Both the position numbers and the translations under genes were made by a program. Below the pieces are notes generated by a model. That model saw only the letters and a program-made list of their open reading frames with translations. It was not told the origin of the DNA and did not search any database. Shown here one piece after another: positions 7,333-12,370 of a DNA stretch of 12,370 nucleotides (the first letter of the stretch is position 1; the number at the start of each line of letters is the position of its first letter). Origin of the DNA: Nitrospira_G sp035457545 (GTDB lineage Bacteria; Nitrospirota; Nitrospiria; Nitrospirales; Nitrospiraceae); contig DATIBM010000151.1 in assembly GCA_035457545.1 (NCBI GenBank), positions 1 to 12,370 of the forward strand, given 5' to 3'.

Positions 7333-8163
7333 ATGTTGCAATGCAGCGCATCCTGGGGACGACCGGTGACAATCATAGGCGGGGGCCTGCTCGGCCTGAT
7401 GCTCATGGCAACCGCTGCCGTGGCCCAGGAGAGCGTCGCCGTCCGGGCCAATATGGTGAAGGGCAATCTGCCCGTGGACGATCCCACGGCCGCCGCCTGG
7501 AGCCAGGCGCCGGCCTCCGAGTTTCCGATGTCCCCCCAGGTGCACTGGAAAGAGCGCATTCAGGCGGTGACGGTGAACAGCGTGAAGGTGCGGAGCCTGC
7601 ACGACGGGACGAACATCGCCATCATGCTCGAATACGAAGATCCCACACAGGACCCGGACGATGCGGCGGCCCTGGAGTTCATGGTCGGCGACAAGAAGGC
7701 GCACTTTGCCCACGGCCAACCCATGTTGCAGGTCGAGGGCGGTCCGGTGAACATTTGGTACTGGAAGAATAAAGACGGCAAGGCGGTCGATATGACGGCC
7801 AAGGGCTTCGGAACGCTGAGGCCGCAGGCCGACCAGGACGTGAAGGCCAAGGGGGTGTATGACAACGGCAAGTGGCGGGTCGTCTTCTCTCGCGCCCTCA
7901 CCACGGGCAATGTGGAAGAAGACACGCAGATCAAGCCGGGCGAGTTCATCAACATTGCGTTTGCGGTCTGGGACGGCATCAAGACGGAAAGCGGCGAAGT
8001 GAAGGAAAAGGGATCCCAGAAGGCCGTTTCCTCCTGGTGGTATTTCCGCGCCGAGCCGCCGGCGGATTACTCGGCCTATCTGTACGCGCTCATGGCGATG
8101 GGCATCGCCGCCGCCTTCCAGTTTGTCCTGATCCGAAAGCTCAAGAAGGGAGCCTCGGCATGA
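7333..8163 (+). CDS. Ethylbenzene-dehydrogenase-gamma-like heme-binding protein, membrane-anchored
   Basis: The 276-residue protein has a signal peptide (hydrophobic 12-31, cleavage likely after AVA), a periplasmic beta-rich domain and a C-terminal anchor helix (about 247-266) followed by basic residues. The domain resembles the heme-b-binding gamma subunits of the DMSO-reductase family (EB_dh type): DDPTAAAW near 49-56, the VNIWYWKNKDG stretch near 139-149, a final INIAFAVWDG near 206-215 and KAVSSWWYF near 230-238. Such proteins hold one heme b with Met/Lys ligands; M131 is a possible ligand, which I could not confirm. Relatives are the proposed gamma subunits of Nitrospira nitrite oxidoreductase. 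Here it sits among bc-complex genes, so it may be a fixed b-heme relay. The ATG at 7333 has AAAGAGG 5 bases upstream. A longer GTG start at 7282 would overlap the previous gene and spoil the signal peptide. Family call is by eye. Confidence 0.8.
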   Translation: MLQCSASWGRPVTIIGGGLLGLMLMATAAVAQESVAVRANMVKGNLPVDDPTAAAWSQAPASEFPMSPQVHWKERIQAVTVNSVKVRSLHDGTNIAIMLEYEDPTQDPDDAAALEFMVGDKKAHFAHGQPMLQVEGGPVNIWYWKNKDGKAVDMTAKGFGTLRPQADQDVKAKGVYDNGKWRVVFSRALTTGNVEEDTQIKPGEFINIAFAVWDGIKTESGEVKEKGSQKAVSSWWYFRAEPPADYSAYLYALMAMGIAAAFQFVLIRKLKKGASA

Positions 8164-9173
8164 TCGCACAGGCAGGTTGGCGAAGGGTGGTCGTGGGAGG
8201 CGCCGTGCTCGGCGTGGTGGCGGCGAGCAGCGTCGTCGGCTGCGCGCTGTTCCAGAGCGAGCAGGTGTCGAAGGGCCGGGAACTGTACAACCACTACTGC
8301 TCCCACTGTCACGGCGAAAACGGCCGGCAGAACGAAGGCTACAACTGGGCGTCGATGCCGGACCCCAAGCCGAAGGACCTGTCGAACAAGTCCGAAATGT
8401 CCACCTTCAAGGACGAAGAAATCTTCAACACGATCTCGCGGGATATGAAGGACACCAGCCCCGAAGGCGGAGACAAAATCGGAGACGATGAGTTCGCCGT
8501 GCCGACCATGCCGACGTTCAAGTACACTCTGTCCGAAGAGGAGATCTGGTCGATCGTCGCCTACGTCCGCACGTTGCACGGAATGAAGCTGACCTACAAC
8601 GTCGAAGAGCGCAAGAAGGAGATCAAAGACGCCTTGCAGAGCGCGCAAGCCAAGTACGATGAAGCCAAGGCGGCCTACGAAGCGGCGGAAAAGAAGGCCA
8701 ACGAAGAGGCGGAGCAAAAAGGCAAGGAGGTCGACGACGAGGCCTATGCCAAAGAGGCCGCCGCCCTGGCTGCCGCGAAGAAGGCGCTGGACGAGGCGAA
8801 GAGCGTCGACGAGCGGTTTGCCAAGCGCCCGAAATTCCCCCAGGTGGCGAGGCCGGAGTTCGCGATGAAACCCGAGGCCGCCGAGAAATCGGCCGAGTTG
8901 GGAAAGCGGCTCTATGCCAACAAATACGGCTGCAATGCCTGCCACGCGGTGAACCAGGAGGGAGGCAAGGTCGGGCCAGCGCTGGATCGGGCCGGGTTCC
9001 GGCTCAATCCGTCCTGGGTCTATCGCTGGATCAAGTATCCGCAGGCCATGAAGCCGGAGAGCCGAATGCCGAACCTCGGCATCAGCGATCAGGACGCCAA
9101 GGCCATCAGTCTCTACCTCAGCACGTTACGGGCCCCGAGGCAGGAAGCGGCGGCCGACAAGCCTGCAAGCTGA
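8160..9173 (+). CDS. Diheme cytochrome c lipoprotein with a coiled-coil spacer
   Basis: The 337-residue protein begins with a lipoprotein signal ending in VVGC28 (lipobox), so it should be attached to a membrane through C28. The first cytochrome c domain has C47-x2-C50-H51, with M117 (TMPTF) a likely ligand, and runs to about 140. A long Ala/Glu/Lys-rich helix, likely a coiled coil, spans about 147-220. A second cytochrome c domain follows with C258-x2-C261-H262 and M303 (RMPNL). The start ATG overlaps the stop of the preceding gene (ATGA, 8160-8163), so the two are translationally coupled. An in-frame extension further upstream exists but runs inside the previous gene and hides the lipobox. 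As last gene of the cluster it is a good candidate for the outward electron carrier. The spacer would set the distance between the two hemes; both roles are inferred. Confidence 0.9.
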   Translation: MIAQAGWRRVVVGGAVLGVVAASSVVGCALFQSEQVSKGRELYNHYCSHCHGENGRQNEGYNWASMPDPKPKDLSNKSEMSTFKDEEIFNTISRDMKDTSPEGGDKIGDDEFAVPTMPTFKYTLSEEEIWSIVAYVRTLHGMKLTYNVEERKKEIKDALQSAQAKYDEAKAAYEAAEKKANEEAEQKGKEVDDEAYAKEAAALAAAKKALDEAKSVDERFAKRPKFPQVARPEFAMKPEAAEKSAELGKRLYANKYGCNACHAVNQEGGKVGPALDRAGFRLNPSWVYRWIKYPQAMKPESRMPNLGISDQDAKAISLYLSTLRAPRQEAAADKPAS

Positions 9174-9257
9174 GCCCGCCTGGGACTGGAAACGCCGACA
9201 GAGGACGACGCGATCACCCTCCAAGCGGGTACCAGACCGGCGGACGTTTTCAACATC
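9174..9257. other. Convergent gap between the operon and the UbiA gene
   Basis: The 84 bases between two converging stop codons would be expected to hold terminators. CGCCG (9193-9197) can pair with CGGCG (9238-9242) around a small ACCC/GGGT stem, with four T at 9247-9250. The loop is large and the T-run short, so I do not call a terminator. Confidence 0.35.
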
Positions 9258-10187
9258 CTACCAGTAGCCTGCGAGGATCCCACCCAGAATCGCCAGCCCG
9301 AACCACACGTGCTGGCGGAAGAATCGAAAGGCCAGGGCCGGCGGGATTGGTTCCCGGACCTGCCACGTTTGGATGACCATGCCGATGGCGACGCCGGCGA
9401 GGATGGCGTAGAACGCCGGCCCGATCTGTTCGGCCCATCCGGCGAGCCCCAAGAATCCCAGCATCAGCCCCTCGAACCCAAGAATCGCCAGCCACGCGGC
9501 CTCTCCGAACAGCAGCGCCGAGGACTTGACCCCGATCTTTTGATCGTCGATGCGGTCTTGCAGCGCATAGACCGTGTCGTACGCCACGGCCCAGCAGACG
9601 GTGCTGCCGAACAGCAACCAGGCCGGCAGCTCCAGCCTGTGCCGGGCGGCGGCCCAGGCCATCACCACGGCCCAGCCGAACGCGACCCCTAACACGGCCT
9701 GGGGCAGGGAGACGAACCGCTTCGCGTAGGGATAGCCGGCGGCCAGGGCGACCGCGAACGGACTCAGCAGCCACGTGATGGGCGGCAGCCGTAAGAGCAG
9801 GAGGACCGCCAGGCTGAGCAGGACAAGGACCGCAATCCACGCGTCGCGCACCGTGAGGGTGCCGGCCGCCAGCGGGCGGGATTTCGTGCGGGCCACGTGA
9901 CGATCGACGTCACGGTCGGCCAGGTCGTTGAGGATCACCCCCGCGCTCCGCGTGAGAAAGGCACCGGCTAGGAACAGCCAGACCAATTCCCAGTCCGGAC
10001 GGCCGTGGGACGCAAGGGCAAGCGACCAAAGCGAGGGCAGCGCCAGCAACAAGGTCCCCGTTTGGGATCGGAGCCGAATCAGGCTTGCCAGATGGGTCCA
10101 ACGGGAGCGGTCCGGGCTGTCATGCGCGGAGGTCTCGCCGGATATTCGGGCCGAGGCGTCGGATGCGCGTGAATGGGGGGCGGTCAC
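9258..10187 (-). CDS. ubiA: UbiA-family polyprenyltransferase (4-hydroxybenzoate polyprenyltransferase-like)
   Basis: The 309-residue integral membrane enzyme belongs to the family that joins a polyprenyl chain from its diphosphate to an aromatic ring, in quinone synthesis. The first Asp-rich motif is N87-D88-x2-D91-x3-D95, followed by RTKSRPLAAG. The second is Y204-D205-x6-D212-x2-D215-D216, followed by KIGVKSSALLFG. Both bind Mg-diphosphate. About eight or nine helices are visible. The motifs match the UbiA subgroup, but in a menaquinone user (the likely host) the substrate could be that of the related MqnP step of the futalosine route. The usual D-K-P-x-G near the first helix reads R-S-Q-T-G (40-44). 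The start is GTG at 10187, with AAGG about 7 bases upstream on the minus strand; the first 30 residues are polar and may be overcalled. The gene converges on the respiratory operon. Confidence 0.87.
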   Translation of the reverse strand: MTAPHSRASDASARISGETSAHDSPDRSRWTHLASLIRLRSQTGTLLLALPSLWSLALASHGRPDWELVWLFLAGAFLTRSAGVILNDLADRDVDRHVARTKSRPLAAGTLTVRDAWIAVLVLLSLAVLLLLRLPPITWLLSPFAVALAAGYPYAKRFVSLPQAVLGVAFGWAVVMAWAAARHRLELPAWLLFGSTVCWAVAYDTVYALQDRIDDQKIGVKSSALLFGEAAWLAILGFEGLMLGFLGLAGWAEQIGPAFYAILAGVAIGMVIQTWQVREPIPPALAFRFFRQHVWFGLAILGGILAGYW

Positions 10188-10200
10188 AGGAGGACCTTAA

Positions 10201-10261
10201 CGAACCGGCGGCGGGGGAGTCAACGTGAAGGGTGGCGATGACACATCGCGCCGAACCGGCG
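10201..10261. repeat. Direct repeat CGAACCGGCG x2
   Basis: The 10-base sequence CGAACCGGCG occurs exactly at 10201-10210 and 10252-10261. The copies start 51 bases apart, close to five helical turns, and flank the dyad at 10235-10249. This could be a pair of operator half sites or a chance repeat in GC-rich DNA. Confidence 0.45.
10235..10249. promoter_or_regulatory. Perfect 6-base inverted repeat, operator-like
   Basis: GCGATG-ACA-CATCGC is a perfect dyad with a 3-base centre, 48 to 62 bases upstream of the ubiA start and about 20 bases before the candidate forward -35 box. It could bind a dimeric regulator of either gene, or form a small hairpin in the ubiA leader. There is no T-run next to it, so it is not a terminator. 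Confidence 0.4.
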
Positions 10262-10266
10262 TCCTA

Positions 10267-10294
10267 TTGTGTTAACAGGTCGTTTGAGTATACT
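10267..10294 (+). promoter_or_regulatory. Candidate promoter of the caspase-like lipoprotein gene
   Basis: A good -10 match, TATACT (10289-10294), has a weak -35, TTGTGT (10267-10272), 16 bases upstream. TTAACA at 10272-10277 is a better -35 match but is too close. If real, transcription starts near 10301, which supports translation from 10359 and excludes an upstream in-frame ATG at 10269. Confidence 0.35.
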
Positions 10295-10358
10295 AGCGAA
10301 TGAGTGGGTCCTGGCGTATAGCTCACGTCCGCCCTCCGCAGCGTTCCAAGCGAGTTCC

Positions 10359-11711
10359 ATGATTGCTCCAAGGCTCGTAGTCATCACGATCAGTCTGTGG
10401 ATGCTGGCCGGGTGCCAGTCTACGTCGACTCGCGACAGCGCGTCAGGCTCAGTGGAGACACAGACCGTTCTCCAGTCTCGGGCGTCTGCGGAGACGAATG
10501 AACGGAGTCTCGAACCGGAGTCGGCCGGGCCCTCCGCTACCCTGTCCTTTCGCGCAATGCTGCGGGATGAGAACCGCAACCACGTGCTGGAGCAGGGCGA
10601 GCAGATGACGTTGGAGGTCGAAATCACCAACCATGGTCCGGGTCCTGTATCGGACCTCGAAATCCGCTATAGCGGCAAGGGACGGATCGCGGAGCAATTC
10701 ACCCAACCTCTGCGCGTGGCGGCATTGTCTGCGGGGGAACGCACGCGGCTAGTCGCGACCGCCAAGGCGCCTCCGGTGAAGCAAGTGGAACAGGAGGAAT
10801 TGACGGTTGAATTGGTGAGCGGAGACCATATACAAGTCCCGCCGCCCAAGACGTTCATGGTGGCGGTACGGCCCGGATCGGCGGATCAGATCGAAGTGCT
10901 CTCGGTGGACGTCGACCAAATTCCCAATAAGCCGCGCGGGACCGGACAGCCGCAAGCAATCGGTATCGCCATCGGGATCGGAAATTACCGGGATGCGGGC
11001 CAGACCGGCGGTCGCTATGCCGTCCATGACGCGGAGATCACCGCCGCCTATTGGCGCACGGTGGTCGGGGTGCCGGCATCGCAACTCAAGCTACTCACCG
11101 GTCGGCGCGCGCTGCGCGACGATTTCGTGGATACGTTCGAGACCTGGCTGCCCCAGCAGGTAAAACCTGGGTCGGCCGTCTATGTCTATGTGTCGGGCAA
11201 GGCCTCGGTTCATCCCACGACGGGGGCGGTGGAGTTGGCGCCCTACGATGCGCTGCCATCCTCGACGGAGCGGCATTATCCGCTGCGACGCCTCCACGCG
11301 GCCTTGGCCAGGCTGCCGATCGAACGGGCGCTGGTGTTTTTGGAGTTGTCCCTCGAGCCGTCGAGCGGCGGGTTGGCGCAGAACCCGGCCCCTCCCCGGT
11401 GGGAGACGCCCGATCTCATGATCCACCCCGGCAAGATCGTGCAGGTGATCGGCAATCAGGCGCTGCAGGAGGCGCATGATTATCCGCTCGGCCGGCATGG
11501 GCTCTTCACCTATCACCTGTTGAAGGGCTTGGGCGGGGAGGCGGACCTGAAGAAAACCGGACGCGTGTCGCTCGGCGAATTGTGCCGGTACGTGAAGGAG
11601 CAGGTGCAGGACGCGGCCCGCATGGAATTCGGCAATCAGCAGGAACCGACCTGCCGGCCGTCGCCCGCGGACGACGCGCTGGCGCAGGTCGTGCTCACGC
11701 GCCTGAAATGA
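10359..11711 (+). CDS. Lipoprotein with caspase-like (peptidase C14) fold, probably inactive
   Basis: The 450-residue protein starts with a lipoprotein signal ending LAGC19. A polar low-complexity stretch (20-58) follows, then a beta-sandwich-like region (about 60-170; NHGPGPVSDLEI recalls CARDB/NEW3-type domains). A caspase-like domain runs from about 198 to 450: AIGIAIGIGNYRD (200-212), YAVHDAEITAAYW (220-232), VYVYVSGK (274-281), VELAPYDA (291-298) and VFLELS (326-331). In active orthocaspases the strand before the loop ends in SGHG with the catalytic His, and the next reads LDxC with the catalytic Cys. Here those positions are K281 and S331, so protease activity is unlikely. The start at 10359 is chosen because the lipoprotein signal begins there; its ribosome site is weak. 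The gene is divergent from ubiA, with a tRNA downstream. A periplasmic binding or scaffold role is possible but unproven. Confidence 0.8.
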   Translation: MIAPRLVVITISLWMLAGCQSTSTRDSASGSVETQTVLQSRASAETNERSLEPESAGPSATLSFRAMLRDENRNHVLEQGEQMTLEVEITNHGPGPVSDLEIRYSGKGRIAEQFTQPLRVAALSAGERTRLVATAKAPPVKQVEQEELTVELVSGDHIQVPPPKTFMVAVRPGSADQIEVLSVDVDQIPNKPRGTGQPQAIGIAIGIGNYRDAGQTGGRYAVHDAEITAAYWRTVVGVPASQLKLLTGRRALRDDFVDTFETWLPQQVKPGSAVYVYVSGKASVHPTTGAVELAPYDALPSSTERHYPLRRLHAALARLPIERALVFLELSLEPSSGGLAQNPAPPRWETPDLMIHPGKIVQVIGNQALQEAHDYPLGRHGLFTYHLLKGLGGEADLKKTGRVSLGELCRYVKEQVQDAARMEFGNQQEPTCRPSPADDALAQVVLTRLK

Positions 11712-11747
11712 GCGGCCGATTCGTTGACAGCGAGTGGCGGGGCCGCT
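11711..11747. repeat. Inverted repeat AGCGGCC / GGCCGCT spanning the tRNA promoter
   Basis: AGCGGCC (11711-11717) and GGCCGCT (11741-11747) are perfect 7-base complements separated by 23 bases. The left arm starts on the last base of the caspase-like gene stop codon; the right arm shares one base with the -10 box of the tRNA promoter. It could end transcription of the upstream gene or modulate the tRNA promoter. The loop is long and no T-run follows. Confidence 0.35.
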
Positions 11748-11752
11748 ATCAT
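11724..11752 (+). promoter_or_regulatory. Sigma70-type promoter of the tRNA-Thr gene
   Basis: A consensus -35 box, TTGACA (11724-11729), is followed after exactly 17 bases by TATCAT (11747-11752), five of six matches to the -10 consensus. The predicted start point is near 11759, leaving a short 5' leader before the tRNA at 11785. This is the best promoter in the window. Confidence 0.75.
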
Positions 11753-11784
11753 GCCACCTTCCGAAGTCGAACCCTCACCAGCAC

Positions 11785-11860
11785 GCCGGCGTAGCTCAGT
11801 TGGTAGAGCAGCGGTTTCGTAAACCGCAGGTCGCCCGTTCAATCCGGGTCGCCGGCTCCA
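11785..11860 (+). tRNA. tRNA-Thr, anticodon CGT
   Basis: The 76-base cloverleaf is complete. The acceptor stem is GCCGGCG (11785-11791) with CGCCGGC (11850-11856). The D stem is GCTC/GAGC. The anticodon stem is GCGGT/ACCGC with loop TTCGTAA (11816-11822), giving anticodon CGT at 11818-11820, which reads ACG (Thr). The T stem is GCCCG/CGGGT, closed by a G-U pair, with loop TTCAATC. The discriminator base is T, and CCA is encoded at 11858-11860. Its own promoter lies directly upstream. Confidence 0.97.
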
Positions 11861-12224
11861 TCATTTCAAGTACTTACGATGCGTAGCAGGCAGCGAATTA
11901 AGCAATCTGTATTAGTGCCGGAGGAATCTGGTTCTCGACTGCCAAACAAGCGAAGATGACGATTTCTTTGTGGTGGAGAAATCAATGCCATTTCGTATGG
12001 GAAAATGGCGACTCTTGCCACCGGAAGTTGAGGAGCAACCAAATTAGCTCCGCAGGACATGGTTAATCCGCCATCCTGAAACGTCGGGAACACTTAGTCC
12101 ACCCAAAGTGAGAGCGGTTCATGTTGCTAGTGATTCTTTTTGAGCCTAGCGACCGCCATGCTCGTTGCGCTGGTGATCACACGAACTCTACACTGGTAAA
12201 GACAGTTTATGTAGGGAGGGTGTC
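11861..12224. other. Gene-poor stretch after the tRNA
   Basis: About 364 bases hold no convincing gene. By hand count GC is 150 of 300 between 11881 and 12180, clearly below the neighbouring coding DNA. A 75-codon minus-strand frame (11866-12093, GTG start, directly preceded by a stop) lacks a ribosome site and any family signature. A 5-base stem (GGAGC 12032-12036, GCTCC 12047-12051) is too short to mean much. It may be decayed or inserted DNA next to the tRNA, or simply the upstream region of the cupin gene. Confidence 0.5.
12214..12220 (+). promoter_or_regulatory. Ribosome binding site of the cupin gene
   Basis: GGGAGGG sits 4 bases before the ATG at 12225 and contains a full GGAGG core. 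It fixes the start of the partial gene at the window edge. No strong promoter is visible; TTGCGC/TACACT (12165-12170, 12189-12194) is only a weak pair. Confidence 0.65.
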
Positions 12225-12370
12225 ATGGGAACACAAACCGCAGTGAATCCATCGGAAGAGACGATCCGGATCGGACCGCTCGGTATTCGCTTCCTCCTGA
12301 CCGGCGACGACACCAACGGTGCCGTCTCCGTCTTCGAAGTGACGGTCCCGGCTGGTCAGAAGCTGGCCGC
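12225..12370 (+). CDS. Cupin-domain protein, 5' part only
   Basis: Only the first 48 codons are present; the gene runs off the right edge. The visible residues include EETIRIGPLGIRFLL (11-25), DDTNGAVSVFEVTVP (28-42) and AGQKLAA, the entry into a small cupin barrel as seen in single-domain cupin proteins, whose metal-binding His/Glu motif would come next and is outside the window. Substrate and role cannot be told. A strong ribosome site (GGGAGGG) precedes the ATG. The 364-base gap and intervening composition change suggest it is transcribed separately from the tRNA. Confidence 0.7.
   Translation, partial: MGTQTAVNPSEETIRIGPLGIRFLLTGDDTNGAVSVFEVTVPAGQKLA

Larger units (their letters stand above)
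80..9173 (+). other. Nine-gene respiratory operon: bc complex plus bd-like module and cytochromes
   Basis: Nine genes run in one direction with gaps of 4, 15, 15, 27, 26, 27 and 41 bases and a final 4-base overlap. No internal terminator or promoter was seen. Predicted cofactors are one Rieske cluster, two cytochrome b hemes, two or three hemes in the bd-like subunit, one EB_dh-type heme b and five covalent hemes c (1+1+1+2). Co-transcription is inferred from spacing and shared function. Confidence 0.75.
10188..10358. other. Divergent intergenic region between ubiA and the caspase-like gene
   Basis: These 171 bases separate two genes that point away from each other and should contain both promoters. 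They hold a perfect inverted repeat (10235-10249), two copies of a 10-base direct repeat that flank it, and a candidate forward promoter near 10267-10294. No clear minus-strand promoter for ubiA was found; TTGACT at 10223-10218 has no good -10 partner. Confidence 0.45.

Noticed and set aside
7872..8159. Upstream in-frame extension of the diheme cytochrome c
   Set aside because: It runs inside the EB_dh-like gene and is low-complexity. Starting at 8160 gives a lipoprotein signal and an ATGA overlap.
9193..9250. Possible terminator between the operon and ubiA
   Set aside because: The outer stem is only 5 base pairs around a loop of about 40 bases and is followed by just four T, which is too weak to call.
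10269..10358. Upstream in-frame ATG for the caspase-like protein
   Set aside because: It would add 30 residues before an obvious lipoprotein signal, and the best -10 box (10289-10294) lies inside the extension.
11866..12093. A 75-codon minus-strand frame after the tRNA
   Set aside because: No ribosome site, no recognisable family, lower-GC surroundings and a stop directly before its GTG start. It could be a gene relic but cannot be supported.
1..12370. CRISPR arrays, insertion sequences or phage genes
   Set aside because: No regularly spaced repeats, transposase motifs or terminal inverted repeats were seen on either strand.

Overview
The window reads as chromosomal DNA of a Nitrospira-like (Nitrospirota) bacterium. 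The organism call is an inference from gene content. A cytochrome bc complex is encoded together with a large cytochrome bd-like protein that lacks the quinol site, several membrane-attached c-type cytochromes and an ethylbenzene-dehydrogenase-gamma-like heme protein, a mix I associate with nitrite-oxidising Nitrospira. High GC, dense co-directional genes and a UbiA-type prenyltransferase next door fit this. No search was run.

Region 1 (80-9173, + strand) is one apparent operon of nine genes with gaps of 4 to 41 bases and one 4-base overlap. The order is: three-TM monoheme cytochrome c; PRC-barrel/Rieske fusion; one-piece cytochrome b; unrecognised six-TM protein with a Lys/Ala/Pro-rich tail; CydA-like oxidase subunit I; two-TM monoheme cytochrome c; three-TM monoheme cytochrome c; EB_dh-type heme-b protein with a C-terminal anchor; diheme cytochrome c lipoprotein. 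Together they could form an enlarged quinol:cytochrome c oxidoreductase. Electrons would pass from quinol through cytochrome b and the Rieske centre to c-type hemes, and possibly on to a bd-like module that takes electrons from cytochrome c rather than quinol. In a nitrite oxidiser the bc part may also run backwards to reduce quinone. The physical complex and direction of flow are inference.

Region 2 (9258-10187, - strand) is a UbiA-family prenyltransferase converging on the operon. Region 3 (10188-10358) is a divergent intergenic stretch with a perfect dyad between two copies of a 10-base direct repeat. Region 4 (10359-11711, + strand) encodes a lipoprotein with a caspase-like fold in which both catalytic residues appear to be replaced. 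Region 5 is a tRNA-Thr(CGT) gene (11785-11860) behind a strong sigma70-type promoter. It is followed by about 360 bases without a convincing gene, with GC (about 50%) lower than the flanking genes. The window ends inside a cupin-domain gene starting at 12225.
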